Of a stretch of DNA of 34,930 nt, positions 22,136 to 29,835 are shown one piece after another; positions within the stretch are counted from its first letter, which is position 1, and every line of letters begins with the position of its first letter. Both the position numbers and the translations under genes were made by a program. Under the pieces are notes generated by a model. The model ran no database searches, had not been told where the DNA came from, and saw only the letters and a list, made by a program, of their open reading frames with translations. Source of the stretch: an uncultured Planctomycetaceae bacterium (GTDB lineage Bacteria > Planctomycetota > Planctomycetia > Pirellulales > UBA1268). The stretch is taken from the NCBI GenBank assembly GCA_903951635.1, contig CAJBCV010000484.1, positions 1-34,930 on the forward strand, written 5' to 3'.

Positions 22136-23641
22136 ATGGCTCTTCGATACCGTGGTGGACGGGCGGTTGGTGAGCGCGCCATCGGCGCGGGGGAACGACT
22201 CGAGGATCGCCATCTGCTGGCGACATTTGTCGTCACGAACCTTCTTGACGCGGGTACCGGCTCGCTCCGTGAAGCGGTGACCCAGGCCAACGAAACGGCC
22301 GGTGCCGACGCGATCCGGTTCGCTCCGACGCTCGCCGGGACGATCGTGCTCGCCTCCGGCCAGCTCGACGTCATCGGGGGCCTTTCGATCGCAGGCCCAG
22401 GCGCCGCCAAGCTGGCCGTGAGCGGCAATGACTCGAGCCGGATCTTTGCCCTGAAGGGGGCCGAGACGCGGCTCTCGATCGACGACATCACGCTCTCCAA
22501 CGGAAGGGCGACCGTCCTCGACCCGGTCGGCCCCGGACTCGTTCGCGGTGGTGCGATCCGCAACGACGGCGGCACGCTCGTCCTCTGGCGCGTCACCTTC
22601 AGCGGCAACTCCGCCGTTTCCGATCCCAGCCAATCGGGTGCGGCCGCAATCGTCGGCGGCGGAGCCGTGGTCAATTCCAGTGGGGCGATCCTCAGGGCCA
22701 CCGACTGCACCTTCATCGGCAACACGGTCGCAGGGGGCACGCGCTACGCCTTCGGCGGCGCGATCGCCAATGTCACAGACGCTCGCGCCAGCCTTACCCG
22801 CTGCACCTTCACCGGCAACACCGCCACCGGCTCGATAGCCGCCCATGGCGGTGCAATCGGCAACTTCGGAGCGAGTCTGCTGGTTGTCAACGGCGGGACG
22901 TTCTCCGGCAACGAGGCCCGTGGGGCAACCGGCAGCGAGGCTCCCGCCAGCGGTGGCGCGATCGCCACGCGGCCGGGGACGGTGAGCACGAGCGGCAGCC
23001 GCACGACGATCACAGCCACGCAATTCCGCGGCAACCGGGCCATCAGCGCCGGCGGCAGCGCGACGGGGGGAGCGTTGACGAATGTCGATTCGTTGCTGAC
23101 GGTGAGCCGCAGTGGCTTCGTCGCCAACGAGGCCCTTGCCGGCGGTTCGCGCGAGGCCTCCGGTGGTGCCATCGACGCTTCCTCGCTGTTCGGGGAGATC
23201 TCACCGCTGACGCGCCTCGGCAATTGCCAATTCATGTCGAACCAAGCCGTGGGAGGCGCGGCAGGCTTCGCCACCGGTGGTGCGTGTGGCAACGGCGAAG
23301 GGACGATGACGATCGATCGGTCGTCGTTTGTCGGGAATGTCGCGAGGTTGTCGGTGGCCCCCGCTGCCGGGAGCCCCGTCGCGCCCCCGGGCAGCGGTGC
23401 TTACGGTGGTGCCATCGCCAACGGCTCGACGCCTGCGTCGTCGGGCGAAGCCAACGCGACGCTCGTGCTCCGGTTTTCGAACGTGTCGCGCAACCACGCC
23501 GTCGCCGGCCCCGGCCGGACGGCCGCCGGCGGCGGACTTTTCAACGGAAATCTCGCCCCGGGAACTTCCCCAGTCGTCAGAACCGTCGCCAGCCGATTCG
23601 TCGCGAACACCCCGCCCGGCTTCGGCAGCGTTTCCCGGTAA
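22136..23641 (+). CDS. Exported beta-helix repeat protein with LEPR-XLL-like N-terminus
   Basis: 501-residue predicted surface or extracellular protein. The N-terminus has the planctomycete export motif RLEDRHLLA at 21-29, preceded by basic residues. The rest is a right-handed parallel beta-helix built of repeats like those in polymorphic outer-membrane proteins: GGAI...CTFTGNTATG, GGAIGNFGASLLVVNGGTF, GGALTNVDSLLTVSRSGF and others, each ending in F-x-x-N. It runs through to about residue 490 with no separate C-terminal anchor. ATG 22136 follows GGAG by 7 nt; ATG 22085 and 22106 are alternative starts. It is divergent from the QueC-like operon. No catalytic residues can be named; adhesion or polysaccharide binding are guesses. 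Confidence 0.83.
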   Translation: MALRYRGGRAVGERAIGAGERLEDRHLLATFVVTNLLDAGTGSLREAVTQANETAGADAIRFAPTLAGTIVLASGQLDVIGGLSIAGPGAAKLAVSGNDSSRIFALKGAETRLSIDDITLSNGRATVLDPVGPGLVRGGAIRNDGGTLVLWRVTFSGNSAVSDPSQSGAAAIVGGGAVVNSSGAILRATDCTFIGNTVAGGTRYAFGGAIANVTDARASLTRCTFTGNTATGSIAAHGGAIGNFGASLLVVNGGTFSGNEARGATGSEAPASGGAIATRPGTVSTSGSRTTITATQFRGNRAISAGGSATGGALTNVDSLLTVSRSGFVANEALAGGSREASGGAIDASSLFGEISPLTRLGNCQFMSNQAVGGAAGFATGGACGNGEGTMTIDRSSFVGNVARLSVAPAAGSPVAPPGSGAYGGAIANGSTPASSGEANATLVLRFSNVSRNHAVAGPGRTAAGGGLFNGNLAPGTSPVVRTVASRFVANTPPGFGSVSR

Positions 23642-23731
23642 GTCGCCCCGCACACCGGAGCGTCCACTGGCGTAGACTGTCTTTGGTCGCGGTTCGTTCC
23701 TTCCGGTGTTGATGAGTCGTGGAGGTGCGGC

Positions 23732-24745
23732 ATGCAGGTCAGGTTGTCTTCGCGGTCCCTGTCGGGTGTCCTTGCGGCGTGCCTTCTTTCGCCGCTGGTC
23801 TGCGTCGTCCCGGCGACGTCGGCGATCGCCAGCCCGGTGTTCGACGACGAGCACCTCACCCACACGTTCCTCCACGGCCTCGCGGCCCTCGCCTCGTCCG
23901 ATGCCATTCTCACCGGCGAACGCGCCGAGGAGGAGGTGCTGGCGACGGTCGGCCGGGGCGTCTCCCTTCCGTTCGCCTCGACCCCCTGCCATCGCACCGA
24001 GGAGAAGGCCCTTTACGACGCGGTGGTGCCGGCGGTCGTGGCCGTCTCGAGCGTCTTCAAGTGCGAACGCTGCAGCGACTGGCATCTGGGGGGCTCGGGG
24101 AGCGGCTGGATCGTTTCCCCCGATGGCCTCGTCGTCACCAACCACCATGTCATCCAGCGTGAGGCCGGCCACCGGATGGGGATCATGATGGCCGATGGCG
24201 AGGTGTACGCGATCACCGCCGTCGTCGCGGCCGATCCGGTCGGCGATGCGGTCGTCGTGCAGATCGACACCCGTGGCCGCAAGCTCCCCTTCCTCGCCGT
24301 CGGCTCCTCCCCCGACTGCGGCACCGAGGTGAGTGTCGTCAGCCATCCGGTGGGGCGTTACTGGTGCCTCACCGAAGGGGTCGTGTCGCGGTTCCACCGA
24401 CAGCAAAAGGCGACGGGCGACGCGATCCCGGCCGTCGATGGCAATGCCCCCGTCGCCACGCCCGCCCGGGCTACGCCCGGAGTCAAGCCGGTGTGGATGA
24501 GCATCACCGCCGACTACACAATCGGCTCCAGCGGCGGCCCGGTGTTCAACCCGGCCGGCGAGGTCGTGGGGATGGTGTCGCGGACGGTGACGAGCTCGCA
24601 AATGAAGCCCGACAGCTCAAGCCGCCGCCGCCCGCTCGCCGGCGAGACGATCGTTTTCAAAGACTGCGTCTCCACCGAGACGCTCCACAAGCTCCTCTCC
24701 GGCCACCCCCAAGCCGCCCCGGCCGACAAAACCGCCAAGCGGTAA
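23732..24745 (+). CDS. Exported trypsin-like (S1) serine protease
   Basis: 337-residue secreted protease of the trypsin/DegP fold without a PDZ domain. The signal peptide covers about 1-33 (LSGVLAACLLSPLVCVVPATSAIA). The catalytic triad is visible: His139 in VVTNHHVI, Asp172 in PVGDAVVVQI and Ser267 in IGSSGGPVFNPAG. A helical prodomain-like stretch (36-90) comes first, and a CERC pair (Cys111, Cys114) just before the protease core is unusual. The C-terminus is short and Lys/Ala-rich. GGAGG sits 6 nt before the ATG. It is 90 bp downstream of the beta-helix gene on the same strand and may be cotranscribed with it. It would cleave or quality-control proteins in the periplasm; the substrate is unknown. 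Confidence 0.87.
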   Translation: MQVRLSSRSLSGVLAACLLSPLVCVVPATSAIASPVFDDEHLTHTFLHGLAALASSDAILTGERAEEEVLATVGRGVSLPFASTPCHRTEEKALYDAVVPAVVAVSSVFKCERCSDWHLGGSGSGWIVSPDGLVVTNHHVIQREAGHRMGIMMADGEVYAITAVVAADPVGDAVVVQIDTRGRKLPFLAVGSSPDCGTEVSVVSHPVGRYWCLTEGVVSRFHRQQKATGDAIPAVDGNAPVATPARATPGVKPVWMSITADYTIGSSGGPVFNPAGEVVGMVSRTVTSSQMKPDSSSRRRPLAGETIVFKDCVSTETLHKLLSGHPQAAPADKTAKR

Positions 24746-24810
24746 AAGACGCCACCCCAAGACGCCACCCCAAGACGCCACCCCAAGACGGCGCGCCAAG
24801 ACGGCGCACC
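24746..24810 (+). repeat. Tandem 13-nt repeat, five units
   Basis: Three identical copies of AAGACGCCACCCC (24746-24758, 24759-24771, 24772-24784) are followed by two changed ones, AAGACGGCGCGCC and AAGACGGCGCACC. The array begins at the base after the protease stop codon, in a 328-bp gap with no gene. As 13 is not a multiple of 3 it is not a coding repeat. Confidence 0.9.
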
Positions 24811-24827
24811 AAAAAGCGTTTCAGCGA

Positions 24828-24960
24828 GGGGTCGCCCGTGCTCCGTAAGCCGGCCTCGCCGGCAAGCGCAGCCCGGAGGGCGAAAGCGCAGGCGGCGCGG
24901 AGAGAGCGAAGGGCATGGATGCCCGAAGCGAACGTCCGGCGACGGGGCACGGGCGACCCC
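24828..24960. repeat. 133-nt imperfect palindrome with internal hairpins
   Basis: The outer arms (24828-24846 and 24942-24960) are 19 bp long and complementary except at one base (GGGGTCGCCCGTGCTCCGT against ACGGGGCACGGGCGACCCC). Inside are three smaller perfect hairpins: GCCGGCCTCGCCGGC (24849-24863), GCCC-GGA-GGGC (24871-24881) and GGGCAT-GG-ATGCCC (24911-24924). No plausible gene covers it. It could be a folded RNA, a small mobile (MITE-like) repeat, or a terminator-like spacer lacking a T run. Confidence 0.75.
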
Positions 24961-24985
24961 GAAGCCTCCTACTGGCCCCGACTAC

Positions 24986-25039
24986 GGCCATCTCTGAGCG
25001 CAAGGCCATCCCCGAGCGCACGGGCTACCCCGAGCCTGC
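24986..25039. repeat. Degenerate 18-nt tandem repeat, three units
   Basis: GGCCATCTCTGAGCGCAA, GGCCATCCCCGAGCGCAC and GGGCTACCCCGAGCCTGC follow each other, with 3-6 differences between units. They fill the rest of the gap up to the baeRF-like gene. No protein is encoded with any conviction. Confidence 0.5.
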
Positions 25040-25073
25040 CACGGCCCACCCCGCCCCACCCGCCCGCCGCCAC

Positions 25074-25580
25074 TCAGGCGCGGCGCGGGACATCGATGTG
25101 GAAGTGGTGCTCGCCGAGACGGAGGAGTTGCCGATCGGTGAGGTCGTCGATGTCGGCCCGGACATTGGCGACGATCTTCGCCGCCACGTCGCGATGGTGC
25201 TTCTCGAGAAAGCTCTCGAACTGATGGCTGAAGTTCGCCTTCCCCTTGCCATGCCCCACGAGGAGCACCCCGCGGGCCGGGGCGAGAGCGTGGGCGAGGG
25301 CCTTGAAGTAGGCGGCCGTCTCCGGGCCATCGACGTCGAAGGCGCCGCTCGGATTGCCGTGGCGGTGGAAGATGTTGTGGTTGACGTGCGACGGATCGGG
25401 GGCCTTGACCGTCTCCGGCGCGGTGGCCGCCTCGGCGTCTACGGGATAGATGCGCGCATGGCCGGCATCGACCGCCACGACGGCGAGCTTGCCGGTGATG
25501 TCGACCGGCGCTCCGCCGTTGCTGCCGACGGGATGGACGGTCGTCGTCGGGGCATGGCGGTTGTGGGAGTCGCTCGTCAT
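25074..25580 (-). CDS. baeRF/host-attachment-like protein ('translational machinery protein')
   Basis: 168-residue cytoplasmic protein resembling the small bacterial family annotated as host attachment protein or translational machinery protein, related to eRF1-like (baeRF) domains. The order of features fits: a beta strand KLAVVAVDAGHARIYPVD near 31-48, GPETAAYFKALAHAL, the strand-turn GVLLVGHGKGKANFSHQFE (103-121) and a C-terminal ADIDDLTDRQLLRLGEHHF. It is rich in His at both ends (DSHNRH, HHFHID). AGAGGA lies 7 nt before the ATG. It is divergent from the YtcJ-type amidohydrolase. A role in ribosome rescue or stress has been suggested for such proteins; nothing in this window tests it. Confidence 0.7.
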   Translation of the reverse strand: MTSDSHNRHAPTTTVHPVGSNGGAPVDITGKLAVVAVDAGHARIYPVDAEAATAPETVKAPDPSHVNHNIFHRHGNPSGAFDVDGPETAAYFKALAHALAPARGVLLVGHGKGKANFSHQFESFLEKHHRDVAAKIVANVRADIDDLTDRQLLRLGEHHFHIDVPRRA

Positions 25581-25642
25581 GGATCAGTCCTCTGGGGTGT
25601 GCGTGCGGGGTGAACAGAAAACAACCCACCTTAAGACAAGCT

Positions 25643-25674
25643 ACCAGTTTGCCGCCGCGGAGCCAGAAACTGGT
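25643..25674. promoter_or_regulatory. Operator-like inverted repeat between divergent genes
   Basis: ACCAGTTT and AAACTGGT are a perfect 8-bp inverted repeat separated by 16 bp (center to center 24 bp). It is in the 196-bp gap between the divergent baeRF-like and amidohydrolase genes, and its AT-containing arms stand out in GC-rich DNA. It may bind a dimeric regulator of one or both genes. Confidence 0.4.
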
Positions 25675-25776
25675 GTCACTCGGCTCCCTCCGTCGCCGGC
25701 TCGGTCCAAAGCTTGGCGACGCCGGCAGCCGATCGGTAGATTTCCGCTGCTTCCCTTGAATCAAAGGAGTCGCTCC

Positions 25777-27543
25777 ATGCGTTGCGGTCTCGTCTCTCCG
25801 TTCCTCGTTCTTTTCCTCTCGCTGCTCGCCGCCCCACGGGCCGCCCGCTCCGAATCAGCCGAAGCGATCTACTCCGGCGGGCCGATCCTCACGATGCGGG
25901 GTACGAGCCCGGAGTATGCCGAGGCGCTCGCCGTGAAGGACGGAAGAATCCTCGCCGTGGGTCGAAACGCCGACGTGGCAAGGCATGCCGATGCGACGAC
26001 GCGACGGATCGATCTCGCCGGCCACTGCCTCCTGCCGGGGTTCATCGACACCCACGGCCACATGGTCTATTTCGGGAAAAACCTCGTCGATGCCGATCTC
26101 TTCGGCTCGAAGGACATCCCCGAGGTCGTCGCCAGGATGACGGCGCACGCTGAAAATGTGCCGGCCGGGGGATGGATCGTCGGCTTTGGCTATCAGGCGA
26201 AGCTGATGACCGAGAAGCGGACGCCGTCGCGCGAGGAGCTCGATCAGATCTCGACCGACATCCCGGTCATGATCGTCGACAGCTCCGGCCATGCCGGTGC
26301 CGGCAATTCGAAGCTCTTCGAGGTGACGGGCATCGATGGAGAGTCACCTGACCCCGCGGGGGGCCTCTTCGCCCGCGGCCCCGATGGCAAGACGCTCCTC
26401 GGGCCGATGGAAGAGACGGCGCTCAATGCCGTGCGAAGCAAGCGCCCGCCGTTTACCGGATCGCTTGCTGCCGCGGCAATCACCGGCGCCGCGAAGCGCT
26501 GGGCGAGCTACGGACAGACGACGGCGATGGAAGCGGGGCTGGGGCTGGGGAGCGACGACATCGGCATCGTTCTCCAGGCGATCGAAGAGAACACGCTCCC
26601 CATCGATCTCTATGTGGCCGCGAAGGACTCGACCGTCGACGATGCCCTGGCCGCGGCGTACCGGGTGGGAGAGGCGGTCAAGGCCACGGATGGCGGCGGC
26701 GACGTGGCGACGCGGCTGCTTGCAGCCCGGCCTGATCTCGATCGTCGCTACGTCAACCGCGTCCGGCTCGGCGGGGTGAAGTTCTGGCTCGACGGCAGCC
26801 TCGACACGGCCTGGATGAACGAGCCCTACACCATTAATCCTCCGGGCAAATCGGGGGAATACCGAGCCTATCGGCAGATCCCCGACGAGGTTCTCGAAGC
26901 GGCCTTCGATCGCTTCTGGCCGACCGATTTCCAGATCCACATGCACATGAACGGCGACGCCGCGGCCGATCAGGCGCTCAAGGCGATCGAGAAAGCAGTG
27001 GCCAAGCACGGGATGCACGACCATCGCCCGGTGTTCGTTCATGCGTCGTACTTGCGCGACGATCAGATCGCGAAGCTGAAAAAGTACGGCGCCGTGCCGA
27101 GCTTCCTCACCTCCGGCCTCCTCCCCGGCGGGGACGCGGTGGTGCGGATGTGGGGGGAGGATCGGGCGGCGCAGTCGATGGCGACGCGGACGATGCTCGA
27201 GGACGGGATCCCCTTCACCTTCTCGCACGACGCGCCGGTGAGTCCGGAGCCGTGGATCCTCACGCTCGTCAGCTGCGGCGTGAATCGGAAGACGCCGTCG
27301 GGGCGGGTGATCGGCCCCGATCAGCGGATCCCCCCCTACGCCGCGCTCCGCGCCGTGACGGCGATGGCGGCGTACGAGATCAAGGAAGAGAAGACGAAGG
27401 GCACCCTCGAGCCGGGGAAGCTCGCGGATCTGGTGATCCTCGAAAACAACCCGCTCGCCGTCCCTTCCGAAACGATCGGCGACATCGCCGTCCTCGAGAC
27501 GATCAAGGAGGGGAAGACGATCTGGCGCCGCGGGGAGGATTGA
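25777..27543 (+). CDS. Exported YtcJ-type amidohydrolase
   Basis: 588-residue amidohydrolase-3 family metal enzyme with an N-terminal signal peptide (LVSPFLVLFLSLLAAPRAARS, about 5-25). The metal motif is GFIDTHGHM (His93, His95). Later come FQIHMHMNGDAAAD, PVFVHASYL and FSHDAPVSPEP, with the usual histidines and the aspartate. It ends in GTLEPGKLADLVILENNPL, the standard C-terminal signature. YtcJ-like enzymes (N-substituted formamide deformylase and relatives) hydrolyse amides, but the substrate here cannot be named. Being exported is a common planctomycete variation. AAAGGAG lies 7-8 nt before the ATG, which rejects the much longer open frame upstream. No terminator is visible on the plus strand, though the hairpin at 27629-27662 may help. 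Confidence 0.9.
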   Translation: MRCGLVSPFLVLFLSLLAAPRAARSESAEAIYSGGPILTMRGTSPEYAEALAVKDGRILAVGRNADVARHADATTRRIDLAGHCLLPGFIDTHGHMVYFGKNLVDADLFGSKDIPEVVARMTAHAENVPAGGWIVGFGYQAKLMTEKRTPSREELDQISTDIPVMIVDSSGHAGAGNSKLFEVTGIDGESPDPAGGLFARGPDGKTLLGPMEETALNAVRSKRPPFTGSLAAAAITGAAKRWASYGQTTAMEAGLGLGSDDIGIVLQAIEENTLPIDLYVAAKDSTVDDALAAAYRVGEAVKATDGGGDVATRLLAARPDLDRRYVNRVRLGGVKFWLDGSLDTAWMNEPYTINPPGKSGEYRAYRQIPDEVLEAAFDRFWPTDFQIHMHMNGDAAADQALKAIEKAVAKHGMHDHRPVFVHASYLRDDQIAKLKKYGAVPSFLTSGLLPGGDAVVRMWGEDRAAQSMATRTMLEDGIPFTFSHDAPVSPEPWILTLVSCGVNRKTPSGRVIGPDQRIPPYAALRAVTAMAAYEIKEEKTKGTLEPGKLADLVILENNPLAVPSETIGDIAVLETIKEGKTIWRRGED

Positions 27544-27621
27544 TCGACGCGTGACCCGTCACGGCAGGCTCGCCGTGGGCTCCAGATCGAGCTGATACTG
27601 CCGTACCAGACTCGGGAAACG

Positions 27622-27662
27622 AAAAAACGAGCGGCCCGCGGGAAGCATCCCGCGGGCCGCTC
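27622..27662 (-). terminator. Rho-independent terminator of the DEAD-box helicase gene
   Basis: A perfect 15-bp stem (27629-27643 with 27648-27662, arms GAGCGGCCCGCGGGA and TCCCGCGGGCCGCTC) closes a 4-nt AGCA loop. Read on the minus strand it is followed by G then six T (27622-27627), 43 nt after the helicase stop. On the plus strand there is no T run. Confidence 0.92.
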
Positions 27663-27704
27663 TCGATCAGTCGAGTCGCTTTATCGACGCCTGCGGCAGA
27701 CGCG

Positions 27705-29354
27705 TCACAGCGCCCGGCGGTAGCGGCGATTGACCTTCGCCGCGCCCCCGGTCGGAGCCGGCCGCGGGGTCGAGGGGCCGCCATCGCCGCCGGTCACCTC
27801 GCGGAACGCAGGCGCCGGGCCCGCGGCAGCCTGGCCGCCGCCGCCATTGCCACCACCGCCTCCCGAACGCCGACTGCCACCGGAGCGTGCCCCGCCCGAA
27901 CGGCCGCCGGAAGACCGAGCGCCCCCCGAGCGAGCGCCCCCGGAACGGCTGCTCCCTTCCGAGGAACGGCGCTGACCGCCAGGGCGACCACGGCCCCGGC
28001 CGCCGCCACCCGATCGCTCGCCGGAGTCACGCCCGCTCGATGAGCTTTCCACCTTCGGCAGATCGGCCGGGAGGTCGTTGCGAACCGGAATCCGGCGGCG
28101 GAGGAGCCGTTGGATCGCCTCGAGACGATCCTCTTCCTCGCGGTCACAGAAGCTCACCGCCTCGCCGGTCAGCCCGGCCCGACCAGTGCGGCCGATGCGG
28201 TGGACGTAGGTCTCGGGCTCGTGGGGGAGCTCGTAGTTGACGACGTGGCTGACCTCGTCGACGTCGATGCCGCGGGCCGCGATGTCGGTGGCGATGAGGA
28301 CCGGCGGCCGCGGCGACTTGAAGTCGGCGAGGGCCTTCTCCCGCTGGTTCTGGCTCTTGTTGCCATGGATCGCGGCGGCCCGCACTCCGGCCTTCTCGAG
28401 ATCCTGGGCAAGCTTGTTGGCACCACGCTTCGTCCGCGTGAACACGATCACCCGCCCCATCCCACCGGTCTGGAGGAGGTGGACCAGGAGCGACCGCTTC
28501 TGCTTCTGCGGGATGTGAAACACCGACTGGGCCACCGTCTCGGCGGGGGTCGCCTGCGGGGCCGTCTTCACCTCGAGCGGATCGCGAAGCATCGTGTCGG
28601 CCAGGTCGCGGACCTCCGCCGGCAGCGTCGCCGAGAAGAACAGCGTCTGCCGCTGGCGGGGCAGCATCCCCACGATCCGGCGGACGTCATGGATGAACCC
28701 CATGTCGAGCATCCGGTCGGCCTCGTCGAGGACGAGATACTCGACCGTCTTGATCTCGAGAAGCCGCTGCCCGATGAGATCGAGGAGCCGGCCAGGCGTC
28801 GCCACGAGGACATCGACACCACGAGCCACGGCGCTGGCTTGCGGGTTTTGATTGACGCCGCCGTAGATCACCGCGCTCTTGAGATGGGCGTGGCGGCCGT
28901 AGGCCTTGAAGCTGTCGTGGATCTGCCCGGCAAGCTCGCGCGTCGGCGCGAGGACGAGGATCCGGCAGTGCTTCGGCGCGGCGGGCCGCCGGTCCTTCAT
29001 GAGCCGCTCGATGAGCGGCAGGGCAAAGGCGGCCGTTTTGCCGGTGCCGGTCTGCGCACAGCCGAAGAGATCGCGGCCGGCGAGGACGTGCGGCATCGCC
29101 TTGGTCTGGATCGGTGTCGGCGTCGTGTAGCCCTCGTGGGCGAGGGCCTTGAGGAGCGGCTCGGAGAGGCCGAGCGCCGCGAAGGCCGAGACATCCGCGC
29201 CGTCGCGGCTCTCCTCCTGGTCGTGCCGGTCGTGATGGTCACGGCGGTCGTGGTGGGCCCGCTCCGCACGCGGCTTGGCATGATGATCGGCCTGATGGTT
29301 GGCGGGGGCGTGGTCTTTGGTCGTCGTCGTCATCCTGGAATGGTCTTTCTGCAT
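27705..29354 (-). CDS. rhlE: RhlE-type DEAD-box RNA helicase with His-rich start and Gly/Arg/Ser-rich tail
   Basis: 549-residue ATP-dependent RNA helicase. The N-terminal 50 residues are rich in His, Asp and Lys (HHDRRDHHDRHD). Core motifs are all present: Q motif GYTTPTPIQTKAM, Walker A AQTGTGKT (100-107), PTRELAGQ (138-145), DEAD (210-213), SATLP (241-245), ATDIAARGID and HRIGRTGRAG. After about residue 440 comes an unusual tail of GGARSGG-type repeats (ARSGGARSSGGRSGGARSGG), expected to be disordered and RNA-binding. The start ATG 29354 has AGGA 8 nt upstream; ATG 29333 would lose seven residues. RhlE works in ribosome assembly and the RNA degradosome in other bacteria. A leader of about 480 bp precedes it and a strong terminator follows. 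Confidence 0.93.
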   Translation of the reverse strand: MQKDHSRMTTTTKDHAPANHQADHHAKPRAERAHHDRRDHHDRHDQEESRDGADVSAFAALGLSEPLLKALAHEGYTTPTPIQTKAMPHVLAGRDLFGCAQTGTGKTAAFALPLIERLMKDRRPAAPKHCRILVLAPTRELAGQIHDSFKAYGRHAHLKSAVIYGGVNQNPQASAVARGVDVLVATPGRLLDLIGQRLLEIKTVEYLVLDEADRMLDMGFIHDVRRIVGMLPRQRQTLFFSATLPAEVRDLADTMLRDPLEVKTAPQATPAETVAQSVFHIPQKQKRSLLVHLLQTGGMGRVIVFTRTKRGANKLAQDLEKAGVRAAAIHGNKSQNQREKALADFKSPRPPVLIATDIAARGIDVDEVSHVVNYELPHEPETYVHRIGRTGRAGLTGEAVSFCDREEEDRLEAIQRLLRRRIPVRNDLPADLPKVESSSSGRDSGERSGGGGRGRGRPGGQRRSSEGSSRSGGARSGGARSSGGRSGGARSGGSRRSGGGGGNGGGGQAAAGPAPAFREVTGGDGGPSTPRPAPTGGAAKVNRRYRRAL

Positions 29355-29835
29355 GGAAGCGGTCCTGTGCTGAATGCCGGAAACACCGCTCGCCGGGATC
29401 GGTCGATCGCGACCGACGGGTGCAGGCTCTCTGGATGCAGCGACGGAATCACGCCAAGGTGAACCGGAAACGCCGACACACGAAAGCCCACCGGCTCCCG
29501 GAGGGAGCGGTTCCCGCGGCACGAAACAGGCCGCGGGGGGCGAAGGGGGTGATGTTCAACCGCGGTCGAACGGCTGTTTCGTGCCGGCGGCGTCCGGTGT
29601 TTCCACGGGAACCCGCCAGGCAACTCGTGCCGGCCACGGCGTGTGTGTCAGAAGAATCATCGATCGAACCGCGGGCCGACACGTCAGCTTTCCAGAGACT
29701 CCCCCAAGAAGGGACTGGCGGGCACTGAACTGCCTCACCCTGGAGCCTCACCTGACACGTCGCGCGGTGGCCGATCGCACCTTTGCCACTTCGCTGGGCA
29801 GAATCCTACCACGCCCGCTTCCCCACCGCCACGTT
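29355..29835. other. Gene-free 481-bp leader between the RNA methyltransferase and helicase genes
   Basis: No convincing protein is seen in six frames; the frames here look like GC artefacts. It precedes the helicase gene and may hold its promoter and long 5' UTR. GGCACGAAACAG (29518-29529) and CTGTTTCGTGCC (29574-29585) are a 12-bp inverted repeat around a 44-nt loop, about 165-230 nt before the helicase start. Cold-induced helicase genes often have long structured leaders, but that is only an analogy here. Confidence 0.6.
29518..29585. repeat. 12-bp inverted repeat in the helicase leader
   Basis: GGCACGAAACAG pairs perfectly with CTGTTTCGTGCC across a 44-nt loop; the loop itself contains two CCGCGG sites (29531-29536 and 29560-29565) that could pair with each other. 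The loop lacks a T run, so it is not a simple terminator. It could be a folded RNA element or a binding site. Confidence 0.6.

Noticed and set aside
28110-29462. 450-codon plus-strand frame opposite the helicase
   Set aside because: All helicase motifs are on the minus strand; the plus frame has no domain.
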